Shown piece after piece: positions 52,958-61,588 of a stretch of DNA of 64,000 nt (positions are counted from its first letter, which is position 1; each line of letters begins with the position of its first letter). Below the pieces are notes generated by a model that ran no database searches, was not told where the DNA came from, and worked only from the letters and a program-made list of their open reading frames with translations. The stretch spans positions 1 through 64,000 of the forward strand of contig JBKBMG010000014.1 in NCBI GenBank assembly GCA_046295975.1. The letters are read 5' to 3'. The translations under genes were made by a program, and so were the position numbers. Source of the stretch: UBA2357 sp046295975 (GTDB taxonomy: Bacteria; Pseudomonadota; Gammaproteobacteria; Burkholderiales; Rhodocyclaceae).

Positions 52958-52985
52958 ATCGTCTCAGCCGGGGGAGAAGCCCTGT

Positions 52986-53390
52986 TCAACGGGGCACCGC
53001 TGGAGGCGGCGCACCCAGCGGCGACGCATGAAAGGCCACCTGGCGCCAATTGCCGTCGGATTCGCGCTGCCACACCTGGGTCACCGTCGCCTCGACCACC
53101 ACCGTTTCCATATGGCCGCGGCGTCGAGCCCGGTTGATCTGCTTGCCGTGCATCATGGCCACGTCGGGGCCGAGCGGAATGACTTTGATCCCCTCGCGCC
53201 GCAACTCCAGGGATTCGATGACGCTCCCGATGTAGACGAGATAGCTGTCGATGTCGTCGACGTTGCCTCGCGTATGGGTGTGGATGAGCGCAGGCGACAG
53301 CAGCGTGCGCAAGCGTGCATAGTCCTGTTCCACGATGCAGCGGCAGCGCTCTTCCTCAAGGGAGATGAGGGTCTCGGCAATTCCGGACAT
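52986..53390 (-). CDS. SnoaL-like/NTF2-fold protein (DUF4440)
   Basis: The 134-residue protein has a cone-shaped alpha+beta fold pattern: helix SLEEERCRCIVEQDYARLRTLL, then LIHTHTRGNVDDIDSYL, and a strand-rich C-terminal half. NTF2-like proteins of this size in catabolic clusters act as isomerases, dehydratases or small ring-modifying enzymes. Histidines in H-T-H-T could be catalytic. It is 28 bases upstream of the monooxygenase gene on the same strand. Confidence 0.75.
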   Translation of the reverse strand: MSGIAETLISLEEERCRCIVEQDYARLRTLLSPALIHTHTRGNVDDIDSYLVYIGSVIESLELRREGIKVIPLGPDVAMMHGKQINRARRRGHMETVVVEATVTQVWQRESDGNWRQVAFHASPLGAPPPAVPR

Positions 53391-53520
53391 TTAAGTACCT
53401 CTCCTACTCGGTTACCCAACTTGCGGCCAAGTTGCGCCCGTCGCGCGGTTCGGCGACGGTGTACGGGCCCGCAACACCGCCGCCACCCTTGCAACTGCAT
53501 TGATGAGCGGGCTCCCGAAC

Positions 53521-54615
53521 TCACACCGACCAACCGATCAAGGCCGCAGCGTTGCCTCCCAGAATGGCAGCGCGCTCGCCATCGCTCAGTCCGGGGGTCG
53601 CCGCCACCAGGCCGTGTACATCGTAATAACCCATGTCAAAAGGATAGTCGGAGCCGACGACCACCTGCGAGGCGCCGACCCGGTCCACCAGATGGCGCAA
53701 GGCCATGGGGTCGTAGAGCACGGTGTCGAACCAGATGCGCTTGAGGTGCTCGCTTGGAGTCCTGATCGTCTGCGTGGCCGCCTCGGGGCGGACCTTGAAT
53801 GCATGGTCGGAGCGCCCGATGTAGGTCGGCAAGTAGCCGCCGCCATGTGCCGCGACGATCTTCAGTCCCGGATGTGCATCGAGGACCCCGTGGAAGATGA
53901 GATGCGACAGCGCGATGGTGGTCTCCAGCGGCTGCCCGATGGTATTGACCAGATAGTGGGTGCTGGTGCGCTCACCGAGGCTGGTGCCGAAAGGATGGAT
54001 GAACACCACTGCACCCAGTTCCTCAGCCTTGGCCCAGAAGGGCCTGAGCGCCGGATCCGACAATTCGCGGCCGTTTACGGTGGTGGAGATCTCCACGCCT
54101 TTCAGGCCTAGCCCCTTTATTGCATGCTCCAACTGCTCGCAGGCAAGTTGCGGATGCTGCAGCGCCACCGTGCCGAGGCCGGCAACTAGCTTCGGATAGG
54201 CCTCGCACAGCGCCGCGATGTGCTCGTTCTGCAGTCGCACGATTTCCCGCGCGAGCTCCGGTTCGGCCCAGTAGTAGTACTGGGTCGGCGACGGGCTGAG
54301 TACCTGTACGTCCACGCCCATCGCCGCCATGTCAGCAAGACGAAGATCGATGCGCGTGAGCTTGGGTCCCACGGCAGGCAGCATCACCGCGTTGTTGTGC
54401 GCCACCGAGGCCTCGCCCATGGTTCGGAGCATGATGCCGGGCTCGGCGGCCTTCTCTGGCCGGTTGGCCACCAGCGCCTCCACGGCGGGCACCATGACGT
54501 GGCAGTGGAGGTCGACGGTCAGATGCCGGTGCCGTGCGGGCGATGCCGCGCCGACGGCGCCGGAAGGCGTCTCTGCGGGGCAGCAGGCCGGATGGCCGCA
54601 GGTATGGATCCACAT
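53521..54615 (-). CDS. amidohydrolase_2 (ACMSD/LigJ-like metal-dependent decarboxylase or hydratase)
   Basis: The 364-residue TIM-barrel enzyme has the metal motif H-x-H (H37, H39 in DLHCH), the HPFGTS strand, AHGGG and catalytic SDYPFDMG. The fold is that of 2-amino-3-carboxymuconate semialdehyde decarboxylase, gamma-resorcylate decarboxylase and 4-oxalomesaconate hydratase. Both decarboxylation of an aromatic acid and processing of a ring-cleavage product would fit the neighbours. An odd Cys/His-rich N-terminus (CGHPACC at 6-12) precedes the barrel. It starts 6 bases after the extradiol dioxygenase stop. Confidence 0.85.
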   Translation of the reverse strand: MWIHTCGHPACCPAETPSGAVGAASPARHRHLTVDLHCHVMVPAVEALVANRPEKAAEPGIMLRTMGEASVAHNNAVMLPAVGPKLTRIDLRLADMAAMGVDVQVLSPSPTQYYYWAEPELAREIVRLQNEHIAALCEAYPKLVAGLGTVALQHPQLACEQLEHAIKGLGLKGVEISTTVNGRELSDPALRPFWAKAEELGAVVFIHPFGTSLGERTSTHYLVNTIGQPLETTIALSHLIFHGVLDAHPGLKIVAAHGGGYLPTYIGRSDHAFKVRPEAATQTIRTPSEHLKRIWFDTVLYDPMALRHLVDRVGASQVVVGSDYPFDMGYYDVHGLVAATPGLSDGERAAILGGNAAALIGWSV

Positions 54616-54621
54616 GGTCGT

Positions 54622-55686
54622 TCAATGGGACGCGGTTACTGCAGCATCGGTACCGGGGTGCGCTTCCGCTTCCCAGGGATCGACGGCGCGCGCGAGATCG
54701 GCCAGCTGTGGGTCGAGTACCGGCGTATAGCCCTGCACATAGTCCCACTCCCACGGCGCCGCATCCAATGCGAACACGGGAAGGTTGGTGATGAAGCTGA
54801 AGAAGCCGAAGGCGGCGTTCCAAACCCGCGGCACCCAGCTGTCGTCCAGATGGTCGGAATCCGCGCCGTACTCGGCCTGGCCACCTGTGGGGCAAGGCAG
54901 GTACATGAAGAGCGAGGAGGCGATGCGGTGTCGCCCCAGCCCCCATGTCGACTTCGGCCAACCCTGGCGCTCCATGTGGTTGGTACCCACCATGATTTCA
55001 TCCAGATCCTCGACCCCATAGTTGACGTGGTCGAACCGCAGCTTGCCGTCCATCCCGGGGAAGGGCAGCTTGGAATTGAGGAAGTAGATGTTGTGGTGGT
55101 CGTTGGCGCCGTCGGCGCGGCCGAAGATGCCAAAACCCTTCTGGATGTCGCTGAGCTTGAAACCCAGCCGGTCACGATAGAAGGACCAGGACTTGTCCGG
55201 GTCAGGCGCCTGGAAGACCACGTGTTGGATGGTCTTGGGTCGCGCCTTCGCCTTCCACTTGCGCTGCGTGTTGATGCGGTTGATGTTGCCCGGCGAGTTG
55301 ACCGGGTCGGGGGCCGAGTACACCGGATTCTTGCAGAACACGCGGAATCCGATGGCCAGGCCGTCGTCAGCGAGACAGTGCGCCGTGCCGTCTGCGTCTA
55401 TCCGGACCTCCCGGTCGACCGCCAGTGACCGGACCAGCCGATCCAGGCTATCCTGCCGATCGACGCCCCAGATCACTTCGCACACCCCGGTCCCCGCCAG
55501 CGCCGACTTCGGTATCGCCGGATCCGAGATGTGGCGGAGGATCACATTGCTGCCTTCGTCCAGCCGGAAGTGCGCATGGCTGTCACTCTTCTCCAGCAGC
55601 GGCAATCCGAAGTCAATGAAATAGCGCGTACATTCCGCGACGTCGTCTACGCCATAAAGTACGGTTTCGATGCCGTTGATGGCCAT
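54622..55686 (-). CDS. type I extradiol ring-cleavage dioxygenase (two-domain VOC)
   Basis: The 354-residue protein has two VOC domains. The three metal ligands fit H155 (in IQHVVFQAPD), H220 (in RFDHVNYG) and E272 (in AEYGAD), with spacing 65 and 52, close to BphC. The segment from G-R-H at 261-263 to E272 follows the extradiol signature, G-x-H-x(7)-M-Y-x2-C-P-x-G-x3-E, except that the position usually occupied by D, E, N, T or A is cysteine. It opens a catechol-type ring next to a hydroxyl. Start at 55686; an FAH-family gene is 3 bases upstream. Confidence 0.85.
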   Translation of the reverse strand: MAINGIETVLYGVDDVAECTRYFIDFGLPLLEKSDSHAHFRLDEGSNVILRHISDPAIPKSALAGTGVCEVIWGVDRQDSLDRLVRSLAVDREVRIDADGTAHCLADDGLAIGFRVFCKNPVYSAPDPVNSPGNINRINTQRKWKAKARPKTIQHVVFQAPDPDKSWSFYRDRLGFKLSDIQKGFGIFGRADGANDHHNIYFLNSKLPFPGMDGKLRFDHVNYGVEDLDEIMVGTNHMERQGWPKSTWGLGRHRIASSLFMYLPCPTGGQAEYGADSDHLDDSWVPRVWNAAFGFFSFITNLPVFALDAAPWEWDYVQGYTPVLDPQLADLARAVDPWEAEAHPGTDAAVTASH

Positions 55687-55689
55687 GTC

Positions 55690-56745
55690 TCAAGTCCTCT
55701 CTGTGATGACTGGGGTGCGCTGGACACCGAGTCCGGAAATGGTGGCGTCGATGACGTCTCCCGGCCGGAGAAAGCGGTTGTAGTGGGTACCATTGCCGGC
55801 GGGCGAGCCGGTACAAATGAGATCGCCTGGGAGTAGCTGCACCACGCCCGAAAGATGCTCGATCAGCCGCGCGACGCCGAAGATCATGTCCGACGTGCTC
55901 TCGTTCTGCATGGTTTCGCCATTGAGCTTGAGCTCTATGCGCAGATCATGGGGATCGGCCACCTGCGCTGCCGGCACGATGTATGGCCCGACTGGCAGAT
56001 AGGTTGGGCTGCACTTGGACGAAATCCAATCGGTGCCCATTGCCTTTGTGTCCTTCGTCGCCCAGACTCGACCGCGGTCGGTGATGTCATTGGCAATGGT
56101 GTAGCCGGCGACATGCTTGAGCGCATTCTCGCGACTCACGCGGCGTGCCGGAGCCCCGATCACCACGACGAGTTCCAATTCCCAGTCCGGCTGCACCGCA
56201 TCGACGGGAATGACAATCGAATCATAGGCGCCGCTGAGCACGGACACCGGCTTGCTGAGGATGTAAGGGGTTCCCGCACGCCGACGCTCTCGCATCATTT
56301 CTTCGGCGTAGGCGCGCAGTTGGACGGAATCCATTCCTTCCGTACCGGGTGTCTTCCCCGGACCGAGGTCAACGATGATGTCCACTACGTGCTTGAAGTA
56401 GTTGGCACCGCTCATGAAGATCTGGCGCGACGCTACCGGGGGGTGAACCTTGAGGAAAGCCATTGGGACGAGAGAGGCCGCCAAGGCTCGCGCCGCTTCG
56501 CTCGTGCCCGCGGCAATGGCGTCGGCGGCCATCTGCAAGGCCGGGTAGTTGTGCTGCCAGTGTTCGAGCAAGCCAAGCGTTGACGCGGCATCGAGCAGCA
56601 CACGGCCGGACTGGGCGCACAAGGGCCGCAATGCGTCGACGGCGATCACGCGATCGTTGTCGACAACCAGACCGGCAAATGGGGCGCTACCAGCACAGGA
56701 AAAGGTTCCCAGCGCGAACGCAGCCGAGGGTGGCACAGCAGCCAT
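55690..56745 (-). CDS. fumarylacetoacetate-hydrolase-family enzyme
   Basis: The 351-residue protein has the metal-binding E-x-E (DWELELVVVIG) and D (ANDITDRG) and the C-terminal GDLICTGSPAGNGTHYNRFLRPGD loop. Members hydrolyse or decarboxylate ring-cleavage products (for example 2-oxo-hept-3-ene or fumarylpyruvate types). It is the first gene of the minus-strand unit that continues through the extradiol dioxygenase, amidohydrolase, SnoaL-like, monooxygenase, DUF1302 and DUF1329 genes; its AAAGGAG ribosome binding site is strong. The next gene starts 3 bases on. Confidence 0.88.
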   Translation of the reverse strand: MAAVPPSAAFALGTFSCAGSAPFAGLVVDNDRVIAVDALRPLCAQSGRVLLDAASTLGLLEHWQHNYPALQMAADAIAAGTSEAARALAASLVPMAFLKVHPPVASRQIFMSGANYFKHVVDIIVDLGPGKTPGTEGMDSVQLRAYAEEMMRERRRAGTPYILSKPVSVLSGAYDSIVIPVDAVQPDWELELVVVIGAPARRVSRENALKHVAGYTIANDITDRGRVWATKDTKAMGTDWISSKCSPTYLPVGPYIVPAAQVADPHDLRIELKLNGETMQNESTSDMIFGVARLIEHLSGVVQLLPGDLICTGSPAGNGTHYNRFLRPGDVIDATISGLGVQRTPVITERT

Positions 56746-56993
56746 CAGGTGTCTCCTTTATTCTTTTAGTCGTTCTCGGGGTGCGTTTCACAGCGCTTAC
56801 CCGAGGTCGGATTTGATCTTAGGTGGGCCTTGGGATCTGCGTAAAATGGGTTGTTCTGATTATTTCAATCGATGGCGTGGATGTGTTTGCGCTCTTGCTT
56901 TCCTCGTCACGCTCGAGCGCGCACGACGACGCCTCGCCCGCTTGTTCACGGCGACGCGCCGACATCTCTGGTAGGGAGCAGAGTGGGAGGGGA

Positions 56994-57920
56994 CTACTCG
57001 GGGGTGATGGCTGGGCCCATGCTGGCGGCCGCCCGGACCATCAACTGGCGCAACCAGACGAGTCCCGGGTCCGCCGTGCGGTATTTGTGCCACTGCATCG
57101 ACAACGCCAGCGGAGACAGACGCAGTGGATCTCTAAGGACGGTGATGGGAATCAAGTGCCGAACGCTGTCCGCCAGACGGGAATGGACCGTGGCCAGATA
57201 TTCGGTACCGACGACCAGATACGGCAGCGCGAGAAAACTGTAGGTCGTCGCGACAATGCGCCGCGAGATTCCGTAGCGTTGCACGAACCAACTCTCGAAG
57301 GGGGCTAGCTCGCTACCATGTGGCCGCATGACGACATGCTCGGCACCGACGTAACGTTCGAACGAAAGCGGTTCCTGGGCGATCCTGCTCGCGTTCCAGG
57401 CGACGCACACGTACCGCTCCTCGAACAAAATCTCGTTCGGATGTTCCGGCGAGCAATACACGTCTGGAATGAGAAGCAGGTCGGCCTCGCCGCGCTCAAG
57501 CGCGCGAGCGGGATTGCCTGACTGGGGCAGCAACTGAAAACGAACGGTACTGCCCTGCTCTTTCGCAAGCGCAAAAACCTGCGGCATCAGCGCCGTCGTC
57601 GTGTAGTCGGAAACCAGAACGGTGAATTGTCGATCAGACCCCGCGGGATCGAATTGGGGCTGCATGGCGATCGAGCTTTCGACGCGCATCAGCACATCCC
57701 GCACCGCGTCCTGGAGTACTTGGGCGCGGGGCGTGAGTTCCATCTTGCGACCGACCTGGACAAGCAGTTGGTCGTCAAAATACTCGCGCAACTTCGCCAG
57801 CGAGTTGCTCATGGCCGATTGGCTGAGGTGAAGCCTCTCCGCCGCGCGGCCGACACTGCACTCATCCATCAGTGCATCAAGGGCAACGAGCAGGTTCAGA
57901 TCGAGCTTGTGGAATCGCAT
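56994..57920 (-). CDS. LysR-type regulator (NodD/NahR-like)
   Basis: The 308-residue protein begins MRFHKLDLNLLVALDALMDE, with winged-helix GRAAERLHLSQSAMSNSLAKLR. Its effector domain has the SDYTTTALMP and PHGSELAPFE segments of the NodD/NahR/LinR branch, which respond to aromatic ligands. It lies upstream of, and on the same strand as, the FAH-headed operon, with 248 bases between. Its near-paralogue is encoded at 59447-60373. Confidence 0.85.
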   Translation of the reverse strand: MRFHKLDLNLLVALDALMDECSVGRAAERLHLSQSAMSNSLAKLREYFDDQLLVQVGRKMELTPRAQVLQDAVRDVLMRVESSIAMQPQFDPAGSDRQFTVLVSDYTTTALMPQVFALAKEQGSTVRFQLLPQSGNPARALERGEADLLLIPDVYCSPEHPNEILFEERYVCVAWNASRIAQEPLSFERYVGAEHVVMRPHGSELAPFESWFVQRYGISRRIVATTYSFLALPYLVVGTEYLATVHSRLADSVRHLIPITVLRDPLRLSPLALSMQWHKYRTADPGLVWLRQLMVRAAASMGPAITPE

Positions 57921-58067
57921 GTCGAAAGTCGAATGGCGCTTCGTGCCGAGGCAAGGCTTTGTATCCGTCGATCTTGCGCTGCAAGAATCCTACCGCCCAA
58001 TGACGTGGTCGATAAGGGAAAACTCATTGGGGACCTCCTTTCCGGAATTGCAGGACGGTAACCTCAA

Positions 58068-59198
58068 TCAGATTGGCATCAGAAGCTTGGCCATCGAGTC
58101 GCGCATCAACTGCTCATGCTCGGCTTTCGGCGCACCCGTGCGTTCCAGGTTGCCCAGCGTGAGGGAGTTTTCCACCACCATCCGGCAGCGTTCGAAGCGG
58201 CGAGCCGTGAAGGCCTGCAGCGCCTCCTCCAAGCTCACCATCCGCGCCAGTTCCTGAGCCAGAACAATGGCGTCCTCGACGCCAATGCCGGCGCCGGAGG
58301 CGAGGTGGGGCGTGGTGGAGTGCGCAGCATCGCCTATCAACACCACCTTGCCGCGGTGCCACGGAGGTGGAACCAGCAAGGCAAAGAACGGGCGGTAGAC
58401 GATGCAAGCGCTTTCATCGAGGCCGTCGCGGATCGCGCTGACAAGGGCGCTGCCGTCAAAGGGCGTGAGCAGGTCGCGCAGCGTCTCCGCCCAGCGTGAC
58501 TCCTCGATATGCTCCGGCGTAGGCCGCGGCTCGGTGACGAAGAGGTACATCTCGTCCTTGGACACGGGGTTCACGCCGGCCTTGATGTCCGCGCCCATGA
58601 AAAAGACAGGGCGCGTGACCGCTGCCGGGCGCGGCACCACGGCGCGCCATGAGCTCTGGCCAGTGTAGCTCGGCTTGGGCGCGTCGGGAAACAGCGTGCC
58701 GCGAAGCTGCGATTGCAGGCCATCGGCAGCGATGATCAGCTCATAGCGCGATTCGCGTTTGTCGGTGAAGGACACCTGCACGGCATCGCCGTCCGCCTCG
58801 AGGCTGAGAACGGTGGTGCCACAGCGTACCGAGGCGCCCGACGCCAGGGTGGCGTTGCGCAGGATGCCGGCAAGCACCGGTCGCAGGATGCCGCCACCGC
58901 CGGGGACGTCTGGCCGACCGATGCGTGGCGTCGGCAACTCGGCGATCTTGCGGCCGTCGGCGAGACATATGTCCACGCCGTCGGCACACCAGCCTTGCTC
59001 CATGATGGCGTCAATTACCCCGATTTCGTGAAAGGCGCGCAGCGTCGGGCCGCTCAGGGTAATGCCTGCTCCGTAGACGCGCCAGTTGGGGTCGATCTCG
59101 ACGAGGTCGACGTGCACGCCCAGCTTCCGCAGCTGAATGGCGGCGCACATGCCGGCGATGCCTCCGCCGACGATGAGTGCTTTTCCGATTGCTGCCAT
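58068..59198 (-). CDS. FAD-dependent aromatic monooxygenase (PHBH fold)
   Basis: The 376-residue flavoprotein has GGGIAG at 11-16 for FAD binding, ELIIAADGLQSQLR for the DG motif and VLIGDAAHSTTPHLASGAGIGVEDA for the GD motif and active site. Similar to 6-hydroxynicotinate 3-monooxygenase and 2-polyprenyl-6-methoxyphenol hydroxylase-like enzymes. It stands as its own transcription unit between the two LysR genes, all on the minus strand. Confidence 0.88.
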   Translation of the reverse strand: MAAIGKALIVGGGIAGMCAAIQLRKLGVHVDLVEIDPNWRVYGAGITLSGPTLRAFHEIGVIDAIMEQGWCADGVDICLADGRKIAELPTPRIGRPDVPGGGGILRPVLAGILRNATLASGASVRCGTTVLSLEADGDAVQVSFTDKRESRYELIIAADGLQSQLRGTLFPDAPKPSYTGQSSWRAVVPRPAAVTRPVFFMGADIKAGVNPVSKDEMYLFVTEPRPTPEHIEESRWAETLRDLLTPFDGSALVSAIRDGLDESACIVYRPFFALLVPPPWHRGKVVLIGDAAHSTTPHLASGAGIGVEDAIVLAQELARMVSLEEALQAFTARRFERCRMVVENSLTLGNLERTGAPKAEHEQLMRDSMAKLLMPI

Positions 59199-59446
59199 CC
59201 TGGTCTCCTCAGGTTTGTTCTTGTATGGATGTCAGGCAGGTCGATCGGGCTGCCCGCATTGCCGCCGAGCCGGCGGCGCGCCGCCCATGGGTATGGGGCC
59301 GCCGGCTACGCGTCGGACGGGTTGAACCGCGCTAGGCCAGACCGATGGTGCAGACTATGTGGAGGCGACGCTTCCTAAAAATGGTTTGTGTGGATCATAT
59401 GAATCGATGCGACCCATACCTGGGGTAATCCCACGGGACAGCTCTG

Positions 59447-60373
59447 TCATACAGACTGCGCGGCGCGGTGCATCAGCCCGCGCAGCCATTGCATGGCCGG
59501 ATCGGTGTCATGCATGGGTTTCCAATGCAACAGCTCGACCAAGGGCGGCAAGGGCGCGGGGACGTCCATGACCTGCAAGGGCAGCCGCGCTGCCATTACG
59601 CGCGCCAGTCGCGACGGCAGCGTGGCCACACAGTCGGTGACGGCAACCACCTCGCCCAGCATGGCGAAGCGATCGACGACCGGGCCGATGCGGCGCTCGA
59701 GGCCGGCCTGCTCCAACGCCTCCGACTCCAGCCAACTGACACGTCCGTCGTCGAACTCGCCAACCACATGCGTAGCCGCACAGAACTGCTCGGCGCTGAG
59801 CTGGCCTCGCACGCTCGGGTGGTCGCACCGCGCAATACAGCTGTAGCCATCCTCCAGCAGCACTTCGGAGGGATGTCGTTCCGAGTGGGCGCCCAGCGGC
59901 GAAATGGCGAAGTCGTGCTGCCGCCGGTCCAGCGACTCGCTGACCGGCTGTGTTTCGAGTCCTGAACTCATCGGTACTTCGCGCAACGACAGTTGCACCA
60001 GCGGTGCCTCGCGCGCGAGCAGGCCGATGGCCCGCGGCATCAATACCGTTGTCGTGTAGTCGGATGCCGCAACGGAGAAACGCCGCGGACTCGCCGCAGG
60101 GTCGAAGGTCGCGCGCGCGCGCGCCACACGCTCGGCCTGCTCGAGCAGCTCACGCACGGGGACGGCAAGACTCATTGCCAACGCAGTCGGCACCATCTTC
60201 TTGCCCGATTTCACGAACATCGGATCGTCGAAATGCGCACGCAGCCGCGCCAGAGCTGCGCTCAGTGCCGGCTGCCCCACGTTCAGCTTTCGTGCCGCGT
60301 GGCTGACGTTTCCCTCCTCAAGCAGCGCATTCAGAACGAGCAGCAGATTCAGATCAAGTCGGTGGAAACGCAT
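59447..60373 (-). CDS. LysR-type regulator, divergent from the Rieske oxygenase operon
   Basis: The 308-residue protein has MRFHRLDLNLLLVLNALLEE and SHAARKLNVGQPALSAALARLR at the N-terminus and SDYTTTVLMPRA in the effector domain, paralogous to the LysR at 56994. It is divergent from the Rieske gene; the 126-base gap contains an AT-rich TTAATAGTG-type stretch likely to hold the operator. A catabolic activator by position (inference). Confidence 0.85.
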   Translation of the reverse strand: MRFHRLDLNLLLVLNALLEEGNVSHAARKLNVGQPALSAALARLRAHFDDPMFVKSGKKMVPTALAMSLAVPVRELLEQAERVARARATFDPAASPRRFSVAASDYTTTVLMPRAIGLLAREAPLVQLSLREVPMSSGLETQPVSESLDRRQHDFAISPLGAHSERHPSEVLLEDGYSCIARCDHPSVRGQLSAEQFCAATHVVGEFDDGRVSWLESEALEQAGLERRIGPVVDRFAMLGEVVAVTDCVATLPSRLARVMAARLPLQVMDVPAPLPPLVELLHWKPMHDTDPAMQWLRGLMHRAAQSV

Positions 60374-60499
60374 ATGGGTTCATCAACAGCGTTAATAGTG
60401 AAAAGCATTTAATTCGATTTGCGGCTAGTTGCGCAATACCCAAGAATGCGCCGAGAGGGGGGAAACATCCCACGACCTACCTATGACAGGAGACAAGAC

Positions 60500-61588
60500 A
60501 TGATTATCGATGGCATCAATATGCTGCCGGGCGCAGCGGAGTTTCCACTCGACCAGTGGTACGTGATCGCGTGGTCCCACGAGATCGAACCCGGCAAGAT
60601 GCTCGCCCGCGACTGCTGTGGCGAGCCGCTGCTGCTCTATCGCTCCGAGGCGGGCGATGTGCGCGCCCTGTTCAATCGCTGTCCCCACCGTGGCATGCCC
60701 TTGAGCAGCGCGACGAGCTGCATCGAAGGCGACTCGGTGCGCTGCGGCTATCACGGCATCCGCTTCGACGCGAAAGGCTGTGGTGTGGAAGTGCCCTCCG
60801 GTGGCGCCATCCCGGTCAAGATGGCGGTACGCGCCTTTCCCGTGGTCGAGCGCTGGAAGTGGGTCTGGGTATGGATGGGCGACCCTGCCAAAGCCGACCC
60901 CTCGCTGTTGCCCGACCACGAGTACCTGGGCCTGGAAAACTCGCCCATGCATAGCGAGCCGGGCATCCACCTGGAGGTGAAAGCCAACTATCTCCTGCCG
61001 CTGGAGAACCTCGTCGATGCTACGCATATCACCTACCTGCACCACGGCCTGATCGATTCCGGCAACGTCGCAGCCCACCCGTATTCACTGGAGGTCGAAG
61101 GCAGAAAGGTCAGCGTCATCCGCGAGTTCGAGAACGACAAGCTGCCCCCGATGCTGACGGCGTCGATGGGCCTGAAGGGCGACCGGGTGAACCGCACGCT
61201 CACGCTCACCGCCTTCTCCAACCATCTTTGCGAAATTCGCCAGGACTTTGTCGAGGTCGGCGTCGCCGACGGCAATGCGGGGCGCCTCAACCTGATTGTC
61301 TCCGTCACGCCAGCCTTACGCGCGCTCACCCATCACTTCGCACTGTTCTCCACGTCGTTCGAGAACACGCACCCCGGCCGCTTCGACGATCTGCGCCGCC
61401 TGCTGATGGAAGATGTGGTGGTGATCGAGGAGATCCAGCTGTTGTTCGATCGACTCGGGCAGGCGAATGCCCCGGAGGTCAGCGTGAGGTCGGACGAAGG
61501 CAATATCCGGACCCGCCGCATCCTGGCCGACATGATCCGCACCGAACGTCGGGCCAAGGCCGGTGCCAGCAGCATGGCCGAGGCATGA
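60500..61588 (+). CDS. Rieske non-heme iron oxygenase alpha subunit (VanA-like), copy 1
   Basis: The 362-residue protein has the [2Fe-2S] Rieske ligands C61 and H63 (CPHRG) and C82 and H85 (CGYHG), and mononuclear iron ligands expected in DATHITYLHHG (around residues 173-183). Single-component-type VanA enzymes demethylate or hydroxylate substituted aromatics and need a separate reductase. Start 60500 has AGGAGA 7 bases upstream. It shares a 4-base overlap with the monooxygenase that follows. Confidence 0.92.
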   Translation: MIIDGINMLPGAAEFPLDQWYVIAWSHEIEPGKMLARDCCGEPLLLYRSEAGDVRALFNRCPHRGMPLSSATSCIEGDSVRCGYHGIRFDAKGCGVEVPSGGAIPVKMAVRAFPVVERWKWVWVWMGDPAKADPSLLPDHEYLGLENSPMHSEPGIHLEVKANYLLPLENLVDATHITYLHHGLIDSGNVAAHPYSLEVEGRKVSVIREFENDKLPPMLTASMGLKGDRVNRTLTLTAFSNHLCEIRQDFVEVGVADGNAGRLNLIVSVTPALRALTHHFALFSTSFENTHPGRFDDLRRLLMEDVVVIEEIQLLFDRLGQANAPEVSVRSDEGNIRTRRILADMIRTERRAKAGASSMAEA

